DNA of 64,000 nt. Source: Herbiconiux gentiana (GTDB lineage: Bacteria; Actinomycetota; Actinomycetes; Actinomycetales; Microbacteriaceae). Made by a program: the position numbers and the translations under genes. A model generated the notes under the pieces. It saw nothing but the letters and a program-made list of their open reading frames with translations, did no database searches and had not been told where the DNA came from. Position 1 is the first letter of the stretch, and each line of letters starts with the position of its first letter. The stretch is taken from contig NZ_JANTEZ010000002.1 of the NCBI RefSeq assembly GCF_024978135.1, forward strand, positions 648,507 to 712,506, given 5' to 3'. This document shows positions 22,193-30,435 of this stretch, piece after piece.

Positions 22193-23539
22193 TCACGCGA
22201 AGGCGGGCACCCCGAGGGTGTCACGGAGGGTCGTGCCGTCGTACCGGGTGCGGAACCGCCCGCGCCGCTGCAGCTCGGGCACGAGCAGCCCCACCACGTC
22301 GATCAGGTCGCGGGGTGTGACCTGCGGATGCGCGACCATGAAGCCGCCGCGACTGCCGGTGGCCTCGTACGACTCCTCGAGGTAGTCGGCCACCTCGGCC
22401 GCGCTCCCGGCCACGGTGTGCTCGTAGCCGGTGGCCACCTTCCACAGCGACTCGAAGAACTCCTCGCGGCTCAGCTCCGCGTCGGCGCCGTGCTCGTTCA
22501 CGAGATCGCGGAAGCCCATCGGGCTCGCCTGCTTCGCGACCACCTCGGCCGTCAGCTCGGTGAGCGTGAAGCGGGACGGGAGCTTGGCGAAGTCGTAGCC
22601 GGTGTTGTTCGCGAACTGCGCGGCGGCGGCCTCGGGCGGGAGGAGGTCGGCGAGCTGCTGCTTGCGGCGGAGGGCGTCGTCGGTCGTCTCCCCGACGATC
22701 AGCTGCAGGTCCCAGAGGATGCCGACCCGCGACGGGTCGCGACCCTGCTCGAGGAGGGCCTCGTCGAGCGCCGCACGGTGTTTCGCGCGGTCGCCGTTGT
22801 CGAAGGCTCCGCCGAACACCACGTCGGCGAACGTCGACGAGGCCCGGATGCCGCGCGGCGACCCGCCCGCCTGGATCAGCACCGGCGCCTGCTGCGGACT
22901 CGGTACCGAGTTCAGTGGGCCCTTCACCTGGAAGAACTCGCCCGCGTGGTCGATCGGCCGGATCCGGCCGGGCTCGGCGACCATCCCCGTCTCCCGGTCC
23001 CAGACGAAGGCGTCCTGGTCGACGCTGCGCCAGAGCTCCTGGCAGACGGTGACGAACTCCTCCATCCGGCGGTAGCGGGCGTCGTGGTCCATCAGCGCGT
23101 CGAAGCCGTAGTTGGCCGCATCCGCTCCCCGGCTGGAGGCCACCACGTTGAAGGCCATCCGGCCCTGGGTGACGAGGTCGAGCGAGTTCAGCAGCCGGGC
23201 GACGTAGAACGGATGCATGAAGGTCGACGAGTAGGTCAGCCCGAAGCCGATGTGCTGCGTCTGCTGCGCGAGGGCCGCGATGAACGGGCTCATGTCCTGC
23301 CGCGGGTAGCCGATGCCCCACTCCACGGCCGCGTCGATCGAGTCGCCGTAGGTGGACGGGATGCCGGAGCCGTCGCCGAAGAACACCATGTCGAGGCAGC
23401 CGCGCTCGGCGGCGAGCAGCAGCTCGGTGTACATCCGCAGGTCGGGGAAGGTGCGGCCCTCCCACGACCCGGGCAGCCGCCACCGGCCCTGGTGGTGCGA
23501 GAAGGAGAGGTCGAGGGCGAGGCTCATCTGGTAGGGCAC
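22193..23539 (-). CDS. NtaA/SnaA/DszA-type flavin-dependent monooxygenase
   Basis: Luciferase-like TIM-barrel monooxygenase of the NtaA/SnaA/DszA/SoxA group, which uses FMNH2 and O2 to oxidise compounds such as nitrilotriacetate or dibenzothiophene sulfone. The 448-aa length is normal. Visible signature segments: HHQGRWRLPGSWEGRTFPDLRMYTELLLAAERGCLDMVFF, STFMHPFYVARLLNSLDLVTQGRMAFNVVASSRGADAANYG, DHDARYRRMEEFVTVCQELW and APVLIQAGGSPRGIRASSTFADVVFGG. It needs reduced flavin, which the reductases at 17375/17913 could supply. It is separated by six bases from the upstream RutA-like gene in the same operon. The true substrate is unknown. Confidence 0.9.
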   Translation of the reverse strand: MPYQMSLALDLSFSHHQGRWRLPGSWEGRTFPDLRMYTELLLAAERGCLDMVFFGDGSGIPSTYGDSIDAAVEWGIGYPRQDMSPFIAALAQQTQHIGFGLTYSSTFMHPFYVARLLNSLDLVTQGRMAFNVVASSRGADAANYGFDALMDHDARYRRMEEFVTVCQELWRSVDQDAFVWDRETGMVAEPGRIRPIDHAGEFFQVKGPLNSVPSPQQAPVLIQAGGSPRGIRASSTFADVVFGGAFDNGDRAKHRAALDEALLEQGRDPSRVGILWDLQLIVGETTDDALRRKQQLADLLPPEAAAAQFANNTGYDFAKLPSRFTLTELTAEVVAKQASPMGFRDLVNEHGADAELSREEFFESLWKVATGYEHTVAGSAAEVADYLEESYEATGSRGGFMVAHPQVTPRDLIDVVGLLVPELQRRGRFRTRYDGTTLRDTLGVPAFA

Positions 23540-23545
23540 GGGCGG

Positions 23546-24613
23546 TCAGCCTTTCGTCGGCAGGTGGTCGAGCAGGGGCATGACCTCGGTGCCGAAGCGC
23601 TCGAGGCCCTCCTCGAAGTCGTCGAAGGTGAGCATCGTGCCGGCCGTTCCGGGCACCGCCGCGATGGCGTTGAGGTGGTCGGCCACGGTCTGCGGCGATC
23701 CGACGAGGGCGCGACCGCCGTAGAACGGCGAGACGTCGGCGCGGTGGCTCGCGGCCACGGCCGCGCTCGAGCCGTCGGTGCTGGTGTCGTTGGAGTACTC
23801 GCGCACCATCCCCTCCACCGCGCCCCGGTCGACCCCGCGCTGGTAGAGCTCGACCTTGCGGGCCGCATCGGCATCCGTGTCGCCCATCACGAGGAGGGTC
23901 GTCGCGAACGAGCCGGGTGTGCGGCCGAGGCTCTCGCTCTCGGCGGCGAGGTGGGCGTTCGAGGCGGCCACCTCCTCGGCGCTCTGGCCCGAGCCGAAGT
24001 GGTAGTCGGCGTACTCGGCCACGAAGCGGCGGCCGCGCGGCGAGGAGCCGGCCGAGATGAGGTCGATGTGCCCGACGGGGGTCGGCAGCACCTCGCAGTC
24101 CTCGATGTCGAAGTACTCGCCGTGGAAGGTGACGCGGCCGGTCTCCCACGCGGTGAGCAGGATCTGGGTGAACTCGCTGAGGTAGTCGTAGCGGTAGCCG
24201 TAGTAGTCGTCACCGCGCCACGCGCCCATCTGCGCGTACTCGCTGCGGTTCCAGCCCGCCACCAGGTTGATGCCGAAGCGGCCGCCCGAGACCTCGTCGA
24301 TCAGCTGCGCCATCTTCGCCACCACGATCGGGTTGTAGCTGAGCGGGGAGACGGTGGCGTAGAGCTTGATGGTGCTCGTGATCGGGGCGAGCGACGCCAT
24401 CAGGGTCATCGGGTCGATCGTGTGGTTCCAGTGCCGGGTCTCGCCGCCGTAGCCGCGGTACTTCAGCATCGCGAGGGCGAAGTCGAGGCCGTGGTGCTCG
24501 GCCTTCTCGACGATGCGGCGCTGCAGGGCGAAGGTCGGCTCGTACTGCGGCGAGGTGGTGGAGAGGATCCAGCCGTTGTTGCCGACGGGGAGGAAGACGC
24601 CGTAGCTGACCAT
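23546..24613 (-). CDS. RutA-like flavin-dependent monooxygenase
   Basis: The 355-aa luciferase-like monooxygenase is strikingly similar in its motifs to the pyrimidine ring-opening oxygenase RutA. It shares VFLPVGNNGWILSTTSPQY at the N-terminus, VEKAEHHGLDFALAM, the GGRFGINLVAGWNRSEYAQMG region, YDYLSEF and a late GTAGTMLTFDDFEEG. RutA cleaves uracil between N3 and C4 with FMNH2 and O2. None of the other rut genes (rutB-F) is present, and the neighbour is an asparaginase-like protein instead, so the substrate is probably a related cyclic amide, not uracil itself. A good SD (CAGGAG) precedes the ATG. Substrate assignment is inference. Confidence 0.85.
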   Translation of the reverse strand: MVSYGVFLPVGNNGWILSTTSPQYEPTFALQRRIVEKAEHHGLDFALAMLKYRGYGGETRHWNHTIDPMTLMASLAPITSTIKLYATVSPLSYNPIVVAKMAQLIDEVSGGRFGINLVAGWNRSEYAQMGAWRGDDYYGYRYDYLSEFTQILLTAWETGRVTFHGEYFDIEDCEVLPTPVGHIDLISAGSSPRGRRFVAEYADYHFGSGQSAEEVAASNAHLAAESESLGRTPGSFATTLLVMGDTDADAARKVELYQRGVDRGAVEGMVREYSNDTSTDGSSAAVAASHRADVSPFYGGRALVGSPQTVADHLNAIAAVPGTAGTMLTFDDFEEGLERFGTEVMPLLDHLPTKG

Positions 24614-24645
24614 GGTGGTGCTCCTGTTCTGCGGGGGTGGCGCGG

Positions 24646-26316
24646 CTAGTGGGTGTCGAAGACGGTCTGGTACCCGGCCACCGCGGCACGGATGGCGTCG
24701 AGCTCGGCCGGGGTCGGCGCCTCCGGGTCGGCGGGCAGCGGCAGCGCACCGAATTTGAGCAGGCAGGCCATCAGCAGGATGCGGGCCTTCGGTGCCGAGA
24801 GGTTGCTGCCGCGGATGAACAGGCCGCCGATCGTCGACTGCCCGAACGCGTAGCCGCCACCGCCGCGGCCGACCGCCACCACGGGCATCCCTCGGAAGAC
24901 GCCCTTCAGCAGCGCCGCCCGCATGGACTCGTAGACACCGCCGTACGGCGCGGAGCCCTCGGCCACCAGACCGGAGAGCGGGTGGTCGCGCAGGTTCTTC
25001 TCGATCCGGGCCAGGATCTCGACCTCGCTGTCGGCGCTGTCGCTGAAGTCGTCCTGCCCGTAGTTGACGTAGCGGGCGATGGTCACCTTCGGCATCGCCT
25101 CGGGGCGGAGGTGACCGGCGTCGTCTCGGGTCACGACGGCGTCGCCGTGGAGGCCGGGCACCGCATCCGGGAGCCGGTCGAGGCGCAGCACCGAGGTGGA
25201 GGTGTGGCGGGCGACCGGCACGAAGGAGAGCACCGGGTCCTCGACGGTGTTGCCCACGATGCCGCCGTGGCCGCCGTAGGCGATGTAGCCGCCGGGACGC
25301 GCATCCGCCTTCTGCACCTCGCGGCTGGTGAAGATCTGGCCGTTCTGGATCATCACCGCACCGACCCGGTCGTCGCCGTGCTCGTCGGCCCAGACGCCCG
25401 ACGCGATGTAGTTGACCGACTGCACGAGGTTGTGGTCGCCGTCGTTGCCGAAGACGCCGTGGCCGTACTGCGAGCAGTTGCCGATCAACGGGCGGCGGGT
25501 CGGGATGAGGAGGTTGAGCCAGTAGACGGTCTCCTCGGTGGTGGGGCTGCCCTCGAGCCAGATGGCGCCGTCGTAGTCTCCGCCGGTGAGCGTGTCGTAG
25601 ACGATGTTGGTGAGCGAGGCCAGCGTGGGCAGCGCGGGCTCCTGGCGCATCGGCATGTACGGGAAGAAGTCCTCGCCCAGCACCTCGGGCGGCAGGTCGC
25701 CCGGCTCGGTGCCGCGGCGCGCGGTGTCGGTGCGCTCGGCCGCGGGCTGCCCCTTCGTGTAGCCGCCGGAGGGCGCGGCGCGCACGAAGTCGAAGTCGGC
25801 CACGCCGCTCATCAGGTTGTTGCCGCCGTAGCCGTCGAGGCCGAAGCGGTCGATCTCGGCCACGATGCGCGAGGCGTCGGGGTAGAACAGCTGCCGGGCG
25901 GTGCCGGCGTCGTCGAACGGCCCGTCCCAGGGCTCGCCGTTCGCCTGCGTGGCCGCGTAGGGCAACGGGAACGGCCCCTTCGCCGGGTCGAGCGTCACCT
26001 CGTACACGGGCGTCCAGCCGTCGTGCTCGGTCGCGCTGAACTCACCGGTCGCCGGGTCGAGCCAGCCGTCGACGGGGCCGTAGAGCTCCCGGGCGTCCTT
26101 CTCGAGCGGATGCGCGGAGAACGCCTCGACGTAGGCGGTGACCGGCGCCGCCAGCCGCTGCGCACGCAACGACTCCGGCAGGCTCTCGTCGGCGCCGGCG
26201 AGCCCGCGCGCCTGTCGCACGGACTGGCTGGTGCGCAGAGCCGCACTGTTCTGGATGGTGGCGCGAGGCCCCGAGAAGATCACCACGGAGGCCCGGGAGG
26301 CGGGAGAGAAGGTCAC
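24646..26316 (-). CDS. Asparaginase-like amidohydrolase, long form
   Basis: The protein shows asparaginase/glutaminase family features in a longer frame (556 aa versus about 330). The first-Thr motif may be FSGPRATIQN (Thr about 20). The second catalytic block is GAIWLEGSPTTEETVYWLNLLI followed by RPLIGNCSQ, and GDHNLVQSVNYIAS and MIQNGQIFTSREVQKADARPGGYI match the segment that holds the family Lys. Between the two blocks is a large extra region of about 230 residues. The C-terminal domain (SGLVAEGSAPYGGVYESMRAALLKGVFRGMPVVAVGRGG) is also recognisable. The GTG at 26316 was chosen because TACTCT lies six bases upstream, fitting a leaderless promoter. It is the first gene of the operon with the RutA-like, NtaA-like and GntR genes. 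A role in hydrolysing an amide made by the oxygenases is inferred. Confidence 0.72.
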   Translation of the reverse strand: MTFSPASRASVVIFSGPRATIQNSAALRTSQSVRQARGLAGADESLPESLRAQRLAAPVTAYVEAFSAHPLEKDARELYGPVDGWLDPATGEFSATEHDGWTPVYEVTLDPAKGPFPLPYAATQANGEPWDGPFDDAGTARQLFYPDASRIVAEIDRFGLDGYGGNNLMSGVADFDFVRAAPSGGYTKGQPAAERTDTARRGTEPGDLPPEVLGEDFFPYMPMRQEPALPTLASLTNIVYDTLTGGDYDGAIWLEGSPTTEETVYWLNLLIPTRRPLIGNCSQYGHGVFGNDGDHNLVQSVNYIASGVWADEHGDDRVGAVMIQNGQIFTSREVQKADARPGGYIAYGGHGGIVGNTVEDPVLSFVPVARHTSTSVLRLDRLPDAVPGLHGDAVVTRDDAGHLRPEAMPKVTIARYVNYGQDDFSDSADSEVEILARIEKNLRDHPLSGLVAEGSAPYGGVYESMRAALLKGVFRGMPVVAVGRGGGGYAFGQSTIGGLFIRGSNLSAPKARILLMACLLKFGALPLPADPEAPTPAELDAIRAAVAGYQTVFDTH

Positions 26317-26461
26317 GCTGGAAGAGTAGGACGCGCCTGTTTCACCGGCGTTGCGTGGATGTGTTGACCGCGCTTCGCCACCGCGCACGGCCCGCAGGGC
26401 CCGGAATCACGCGGGCGGGGCTCGGCGTGGGTGGGGCTGCGCCGGTTCTAAGCTGAGGCCC

Positions 26462-27355
26462 GTGCTGATCCGCGACGGCTTCCCCGGGCAGCGACTGCGG
26501 GTGCTTCCGAGGCCCCGGGTCGCCGAGGCGCTGGCGGCTCCGATCACGAGGCGGATGCTCGTGACCGACGCCGGCCATTTCCCCCACGCCGCGGCGCACG
26601 GCCGCGATCGGCCCCGGGGCGCGGAGGAGGTGGTGGTCATCCTCTGCACCGGAGGGGCCGGCCGGCTCGAGGTGCGGGGTGACGAGCATCCGATGGCACC
26701 GGGCGTGGTCGCCGTCATACCGCGCGGCGAACCGCACCGCTACCGTGCCGATCCGCGCGACCCCTGGACGATCTGGTGGATGCACGTGACCGGCGGCGAC
26801 GCCGACGACCTCGCGGCGGCCATCACCCGGCCTTCGGACGACTTCGCGCCCGTGCTGCAGGTGCACGACCCCTACGCCGCGAAGTCGGCCCTGGAGCACG
26901 CCCTCGTCTCGCTGGAGCGGGACGAAACGGTGGCGAGCCTCGTGTCGGCCTCGGGTGCCGCCTGGGGTCTGCTCGCCCAGCTCGCCGCCGATCGGGCGCG
27001 GGGCGCGAATCAGGCGGGCGACCCGATCCTCGCGGCGCAGGACTACCTGCGGGAGAACCTCGAGACCACGACCGGCGTGGCCGAGCTCGCCGCCATCGCA
27101 GGGCTCAGCACCTCGCACTTCTCGGCCCGGTTCCGCCAGGCCTCGGGGATGGGCGTCGTGGAGTACCACAAGCGCCTCCGCAGCGCCCGGGCGCGGGAGC
27201 TGCTGATCACGACGGAGGCGACGGTGGCCGACATCGGGCGGGCCGTGGGGTACGAGGACGCGTTCTACTTCTCACGGCAGTTCCGCGCGATCAACGGCAC
27301 GAGCCCGAGCGGCTATCGGGCGGCCTTCCGGGATCGCTCGCGCCCGCACGACTGA
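26462..27355 (+). CDS. AraC family regulator with cupin sensor domain
   Basis: The 297-aa activator has an N-terminal AraC-type cupin (EEVVVILCTGGAGRLEVRGDEHPMAPGVVAVIPRGEPHRYRADPRDPWTIWWMHVTG) and a C-terminal double HTH (GVAELAAIAGLSTSHFSARFRQASGMGVVEYHKRLR and VADIGRAVGYEDAFYFSRQFRAINGTSPSGYR). The GTG at 26462 begins the conserved domain. It is divergent from the asparaginase-like gene with 145 bp between starts, so it likely regulates the four-gene catabolic operon. Cupin-type AraC proteins usually sense sugars, which sits oddly with the nitrogen-type catabolic genes; the ligand is unknown. Confidence 0.9.
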   Translation: MLIRDGFPGQRLRVLPRPRVAEALAAPITRRMLVTDAGHFPHAAAHGRDRPRGAEEVVVILCTGGAGRLEVRGDEHPMAPGVVAVIPRGEPHRYRADPRDPWTIWWMHVTGGDADDLAAAITRPSDDFAPVLQVHDPYAAKSALEHALVSLERDETVASLVSASGAAWGLLAQLAADRARGANQAGDPILAAQDYLRENLETTTGVAELAAIAGLSTSHFSARFRQASGMGVVEYHKRLRSARARELLITTEATVADIGRAVGYEDAFYFSRQFRAINGTSPSGYRAAFRDRSRPHD

Positions 27356-27361
27356 CCGGGC

Positions 27362-27437
27362 GAGCCGCCTCAGCGCACCTGCTTCGGGAGCCGCCTCAGC
27401 GCACCTGCTCAGGAGCCGCCTCAGCGCACCTGCTCGG
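27362..27437. repeat. Three tandem copies of the pdxY 3' end
   Basis: The unit starting GAGCCGCCTCAGCGCACCTG begins at 27362, 27388 and 27413 (25-26 bp period). The third copy contains the last five codons and the stop of pdxY; the other two lie just beyond. Each copy keeps the TGA context. It lies between the convergent AraC and pdxY genes. Confidence 0.9.
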
Positions 27438-28272
27438 CCGTGAACTGCAGTCGCGGATGCGCGTAGAACTCCTGCGCCTCGACCAGCTGCAGCTCCCGCC
27501 GCCCCGAGCGGTGGGTGGTCTCGATCAGGTCGAAGACGCTCGAGACCGTGCGCTCCAGCGCCGTCGCCGCCGACCCCGTCGAGCGGTAGTGCGCCGTGAA
27601 CAGCGCCGCCGTGACGTCTCCGGAGCCGTTCGCCTTGAACGGCAGCAGCGGGGTCTGCACGATCCAGGCCCCGGCGTCGTCGACGACGAGCATCTCGATG
27701 GTGTCGGGCGCGCGGTCGGGGCGCTCGACGCTCGTGACGAGCACGGTCGACGGCCCCATCGCGCGGGCGAGGTCGGCCGAGGCGAGGGTCGACTCGATCG
27801 AGCCGGGCTCGGTGCCGGTGAGGAAGCCGAGCTCGAACTGGTTCGGGGTGATGATGTCGGCCACCGGCACGACGCGGTCGCGCAGCAGATCGGGGATCTC
27901 GGGTGCGACGAAGCAGCCCGACTTCGCGTTGCCCATCACCGGGTCGCACGCGTACACGGCCGACGGGTTCGCGGCCTTGACGCGCTGCACCGCGTCGACG
28001 ATCACGTCGCCGATGCCCACGCCGCCCTGGTACCCCGACAGCACCACGTCGATCTCCGACAGCACGCCGCGCTCCTCGATGCCGACGATCACGTCGTGCA
28101 CGTCCTCGGGCGAGATCAGCGGCCCACGCCAGGCGCCGTACCCCGTGTGGTTCGAGAAGTTCACCGTGTAGACGGGCAGCACCTCCACCCCGATGCGCTG
28201 GAGGGGGAACACGGCCGCGGAGTTGCCGACGTGCCCGTAGGCCACGGCCGACTGAATCGAGAGGATCTTCAC
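27421..28272 (-). CDS. pdxY: Pyridoxal kinase
   Basis: Ribokinase-superfamily enzyme that phosphorylates pyridoxal, pyridoxine or pyridoxamine for PLP salvage. The 283-aa length is normal. Motifs: SIQSAVAYGHVGNSAAVFPLQ at the N-terminus, NFSNHTGYGAWRG (substrate side), VVLSGYQGG, YACDPVMGN, and the anion-hole/catalytic Asp block KANGSGDVTAALF. The GTG at 28272 starts the first strand exactly. PLP is the cofactor of the adjacent cysteine desulfurase and of the aminotransferase at 12875, but no co-regulation is evident. Its 3' end is present in three tandem copies. Confidence 0.93.
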   Translation of the reverse strand: MKILSIQSAVAYGHVGNSAAVFPLQRIGVEVLPVYTVNFSNHTGYGAWRGPLISPEDVHDVIVGIEERGVLSEIDVVLSGYQGGVGIGDVIVDAVQRVKAANPSAVYACDPVMGNAKSGCFVAPEIPDLLRDRVVPVADIITPNQFELGFLTGTEPGSIESTLASADLARAMGPSTVLVTSVERPDRAPDTIEMLVVDDAGAWIVQTPLLPFKANGSGDVTAALFTAHYRSTGSAATALERTVSSVFDLIETTHRSGRRELQLVEAQEFYAHPRLQFTAEQVR

Positions 28273-28384
28273 CCGACTATCCTCCGCCCTCCGGAGGCCT
28301 CCCGTCACCTCGACCGGCAGAACCCCAGCGCTCACACGGCCTCCGGCCGGGCGCCGCGGGGCCGCTGGGCCAAGACCGGCGCGG

Positions 28385-29524
28385 TCAGCGCAGCGTCGCG
28401 AGGGACGCCAGGGTCGCCTCGAGCGCCTGCACGGCGGTGCCGAGGTCGGCGGCCGTCACGTCGTGGCCGAAGGCGAAGCGCACGGCCGTGCGGGCGACGG
28501 CCGGGTCGAGTCCGATGGCCAGCAGCACGGGAGACGGCTCGTCGCTGCCGGCCGCGCAGGCCGATCCGCTCGAGACGGTCACCCCGCGTTCCTCGAGGCC
28601 GAGCAGCACCGCCTCGCCGGCCGTGCCCGGGAAGCAGAACGAGGCGATCGAGGGCAGGCGGGCATCCGGATGCCCGGTCAGCACCGCCCCGTCGACCCGC
28701 CGCAGCACCTCGCCGACGAACTCGTCGCGGAGCGCTGTGGCGCGCGCGGCCGCCGCGACCCGACCCGGCTCGGCGAGCTCGACGGCGCGCGCCAGCCCGA
28801 CCGCGAAGGCCACGTTCTCGGTGCCGGAGCGGCGACCGCGCTCCTGGCCGCCGCCGTGCAGCACCGGCTCGAGCGGGAGGCGACCGCGCACCGCCACCGC
28901 CCCGATGCCCTTGGGGGCACCGAGCTTGTGGCCCGAGATGCTCACGGCATCGGCGCCGAGCCGGTCGAGGCGCAGGTCGAGCCAGCCGGCGGCCTGCACC
29001 GCATCCGTGTGGAACAGCGCACCCCGGGCGTGCGCGATCGCCGCGAGCTCGGTCACGGGCTGCACCGTGCCGATCTCGTTGTTCGCGAGCATCACCGTGG
29101 CGAGCGTGGTGTCGTCCCGCAGCGCGGCGGCGAACGCGGCGGGGTCGACCAGCCCCGCCGAGTCGACGGGCACGACCGTGACCTCGAAGCCGTGCAGCCT
29201 CCGCAGGTGGTCGACCGACTCGACGACCGCCGGATGCTCGATGGCACTCAGCACGACGTGCCGGCCCCGGGGGCTCCCGAGCGCGAGCCCCTTCACCGCG
29301 AGGTTGGCGCCCTCGGTGCCGCCCGAGGTGAAGACGACGTCCGCCGCGCGGCAGCCGAACCACTCCGCCACCGTGGCCCGCGCCGCCCGCAGCGCCCGGG
29401 CCGCGGCATCGCCCAGGGCGTGATGGCTGGACGGGTTGCCGAACTCGCCGGTGAGGTACGGCCACATCGCCTCGAGCACTTCGCGCCGCACCGGCGTGGT
29501 GGCGGCGGCGTCGAGGTGGATCAC
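28385..29524 (-). CDS. Cysteine desulfurase of the NAD operon
   Basis: PLP enzyme that removes sulfur from cysteine and passes it to an iron-sulfur acceptor. The 379-aa protein starts MIHLDAAATTPV (GTG initiation) and has SGGTEGANLAV, the Schiff-base Lys motif SISGHKLGAPKG, and the sulfur-carrying Cys loop VSSGSACAAGS. Its GTG overlaps the nadC stop by four bases, placing it last in the nrtR-nadABC operon. In several bacteria a dedicated desulfurase (NadS or NifS) is found with nadA because quinolinate synthase needs a [4Fe-4S] cluster; the same function is inferred here. Confidence 0.92.
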   Translation of the reverse strand: MIHLDAAATTPVRREVLEAMWPYLTGEFGNPSSHHALGDAAARALRAARATVAEWFGCRAADVVFTSGGTEGANLAVKGLALGSPRGRHVVLSAIEHPAVVESVDHLRRLHGFEVTVVPVDSAGLVDPAAFAAALRDDTTLATVMLANNEIGTVQPVTELAAIAHARGALFHTDAVQAAGWLDLRLDRLGADAVSISGHKLGAPKGIGAVAVRGRLPLEPVLHGGGQERGRRSGTENVAFAVGLARAVELAEPGRVAAAARATALRDEFVGEVLRRVDGAVLTGHPDARLPSIASFCFPGTAGEAVLLGLEERGVTVSSGSACAAGSDEPSPVLLAIGLDPAVARTAVRFAFGHDVTAADLGTAVQALEATLASLATLR

Positions 29525-30435
29525 GGGGTCTCGCGGTCGGTGTCGAGGGAGTGATCGACGTCGGTGTCGAGACCCGGGGCGGCGTCGAGGTCGACGTCGA
29601 GACCGAAGTCGAGGGCGCGCACCGAGTGCGTGAGCGCCCCGACCGAGATCAGGTCGACCCCGGTGCGCGCGATGTCGGCGACGGTGTCGAGGGTCACCCC
29701 GCCGCTCGCGTCGACGAGGGCCCGCCCCGCCACCAGCGCGACCCCCGCGCGCAGCTCGTCGAGCGTGAAGTTGTCGAGCAGGATCGTGTCGACCCCGCCC
29801 GCGAGCACCGGCTCGATCTGGTCGATCCGGTCGACCTCGACCTCGAGGTGGGTGGTGTGCGAGAGCTGCGCCCGCACGGCGCGGATCGCAGCCGTGACGT
29901 CGCCTCCGTGCCGCTGCGCCAGCACCGCGAGGTGGTTGTCCTTCGCGAGCACCGCGTCCGAGAGCGAGAAGCGATGGTTGTGCCCGCCGCCCGCCCGCAC
30001 GGCCGCCCGCTCGAGGGCGCGGAGGCCGGGCGTCGTCTTGCGGGTATCGACGATCCGCGCGCCGGTGCCGGCGACTGCAACGACGTAGCGGGCGGTCTCG
30101 GTGGCGATGGCGCTCATCCGCTGCACCAAGTTGAGGGCCACCCGCTCGGCCCGCAGGATGCCCCGCGCGGGCCCGTCGACCGTGGCCAGCACGGCGCCGG
30201 CGGCGAAGCGCTCCCCGTCGCGCACGAGCGGCACCGAGCGGATGCGCGGGTCGACCAGTCGCATCGTCGCCTCCCACACGGCGACCCCGCTGAACACTCC
30301 CGGCTCCCGCGCCTCGAGTCGGGCGGTGACCCATGCCTCTTCGGGAATGAGCAGCTCGGAGGTGAGGTCGCCCCAGGGCGCGTCCTCGTTGAGTGCGCGG
30401 CCGACGACGTCGTCGATGATCTGGGTGGTGAGCAT
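29521..30435 (-). CDS. nadC: Nicotinate-nucleotide pyrophosphorylase (carboxylating)
   Basis: Condenses quinolinate with PRPP to nicotinate mononucleotide with loss of CO2, the third step of de novo NAD synthesis. The 304-aa protein has EDAPWGDLTSELL at the N-terminus, RMSAIATETARYV, the substrate-binding block DTRKTTPGLRALERAAVRAGGGHNHRFSLSDAVLAKDNH, and the barrel-end motif SGGVTLDTVADIARTGVDLISVGALTHS. An Asp-rich tail of about 20 residues (DVDLDAAPGLDTDVDHS...) exceeds the family norm. Its start overlaps the nadB stop (TGATG) and its end overlaps the desulfurase start. Confidence 0.95.
   Translation of the reverse strand: MLTTQIIDDVVGRALNEDAPWGDLTSELLIPEEAWVTARLEAREPGVFSGVAVWEATMRLVDPRIRSVPLVRDGERFAAGAVLATVDGPARGILRAERVALNLVQRMSAIATETARYVVAVAGTGARIVDTRKTTPGLRALERAAVRAGGGHNHRFSLSDAVLAKDNHLAVLAQRHGGDVTAAIRAVRAQLSHTTHLEVEVDRIDQIEPVLAGGVDTILLDNFTLDELRAGVALVAGRALVDASGGVTLDTVADIARTGVDLISVGALTHSVRALDFGLDVDLDAAPGLDTDVDHSLDTDRETP

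Noticed and set aside
21410..24649. A 1,079-codon plus-strand frame opposite the oxygenase genes
   Set aside because: It is antisense to three well-supported genes, and its composition (His/Arg/Val/Leu-rich without domains) is typical of a high-GC shadow frame.
24637..26367. A 576-codon plus-strand frame opposite the asparaginase-like gene
   Set aside because: Shadow frame of the GC-rich minus-strand gene; the minus-strand product has recognisable catalytic blocks.
27362..27437. The triple repeat as a CRISPR array
   Set aside because: Three copies of about 25 bp with no spacers, and they overlap the coding end of pdxY.
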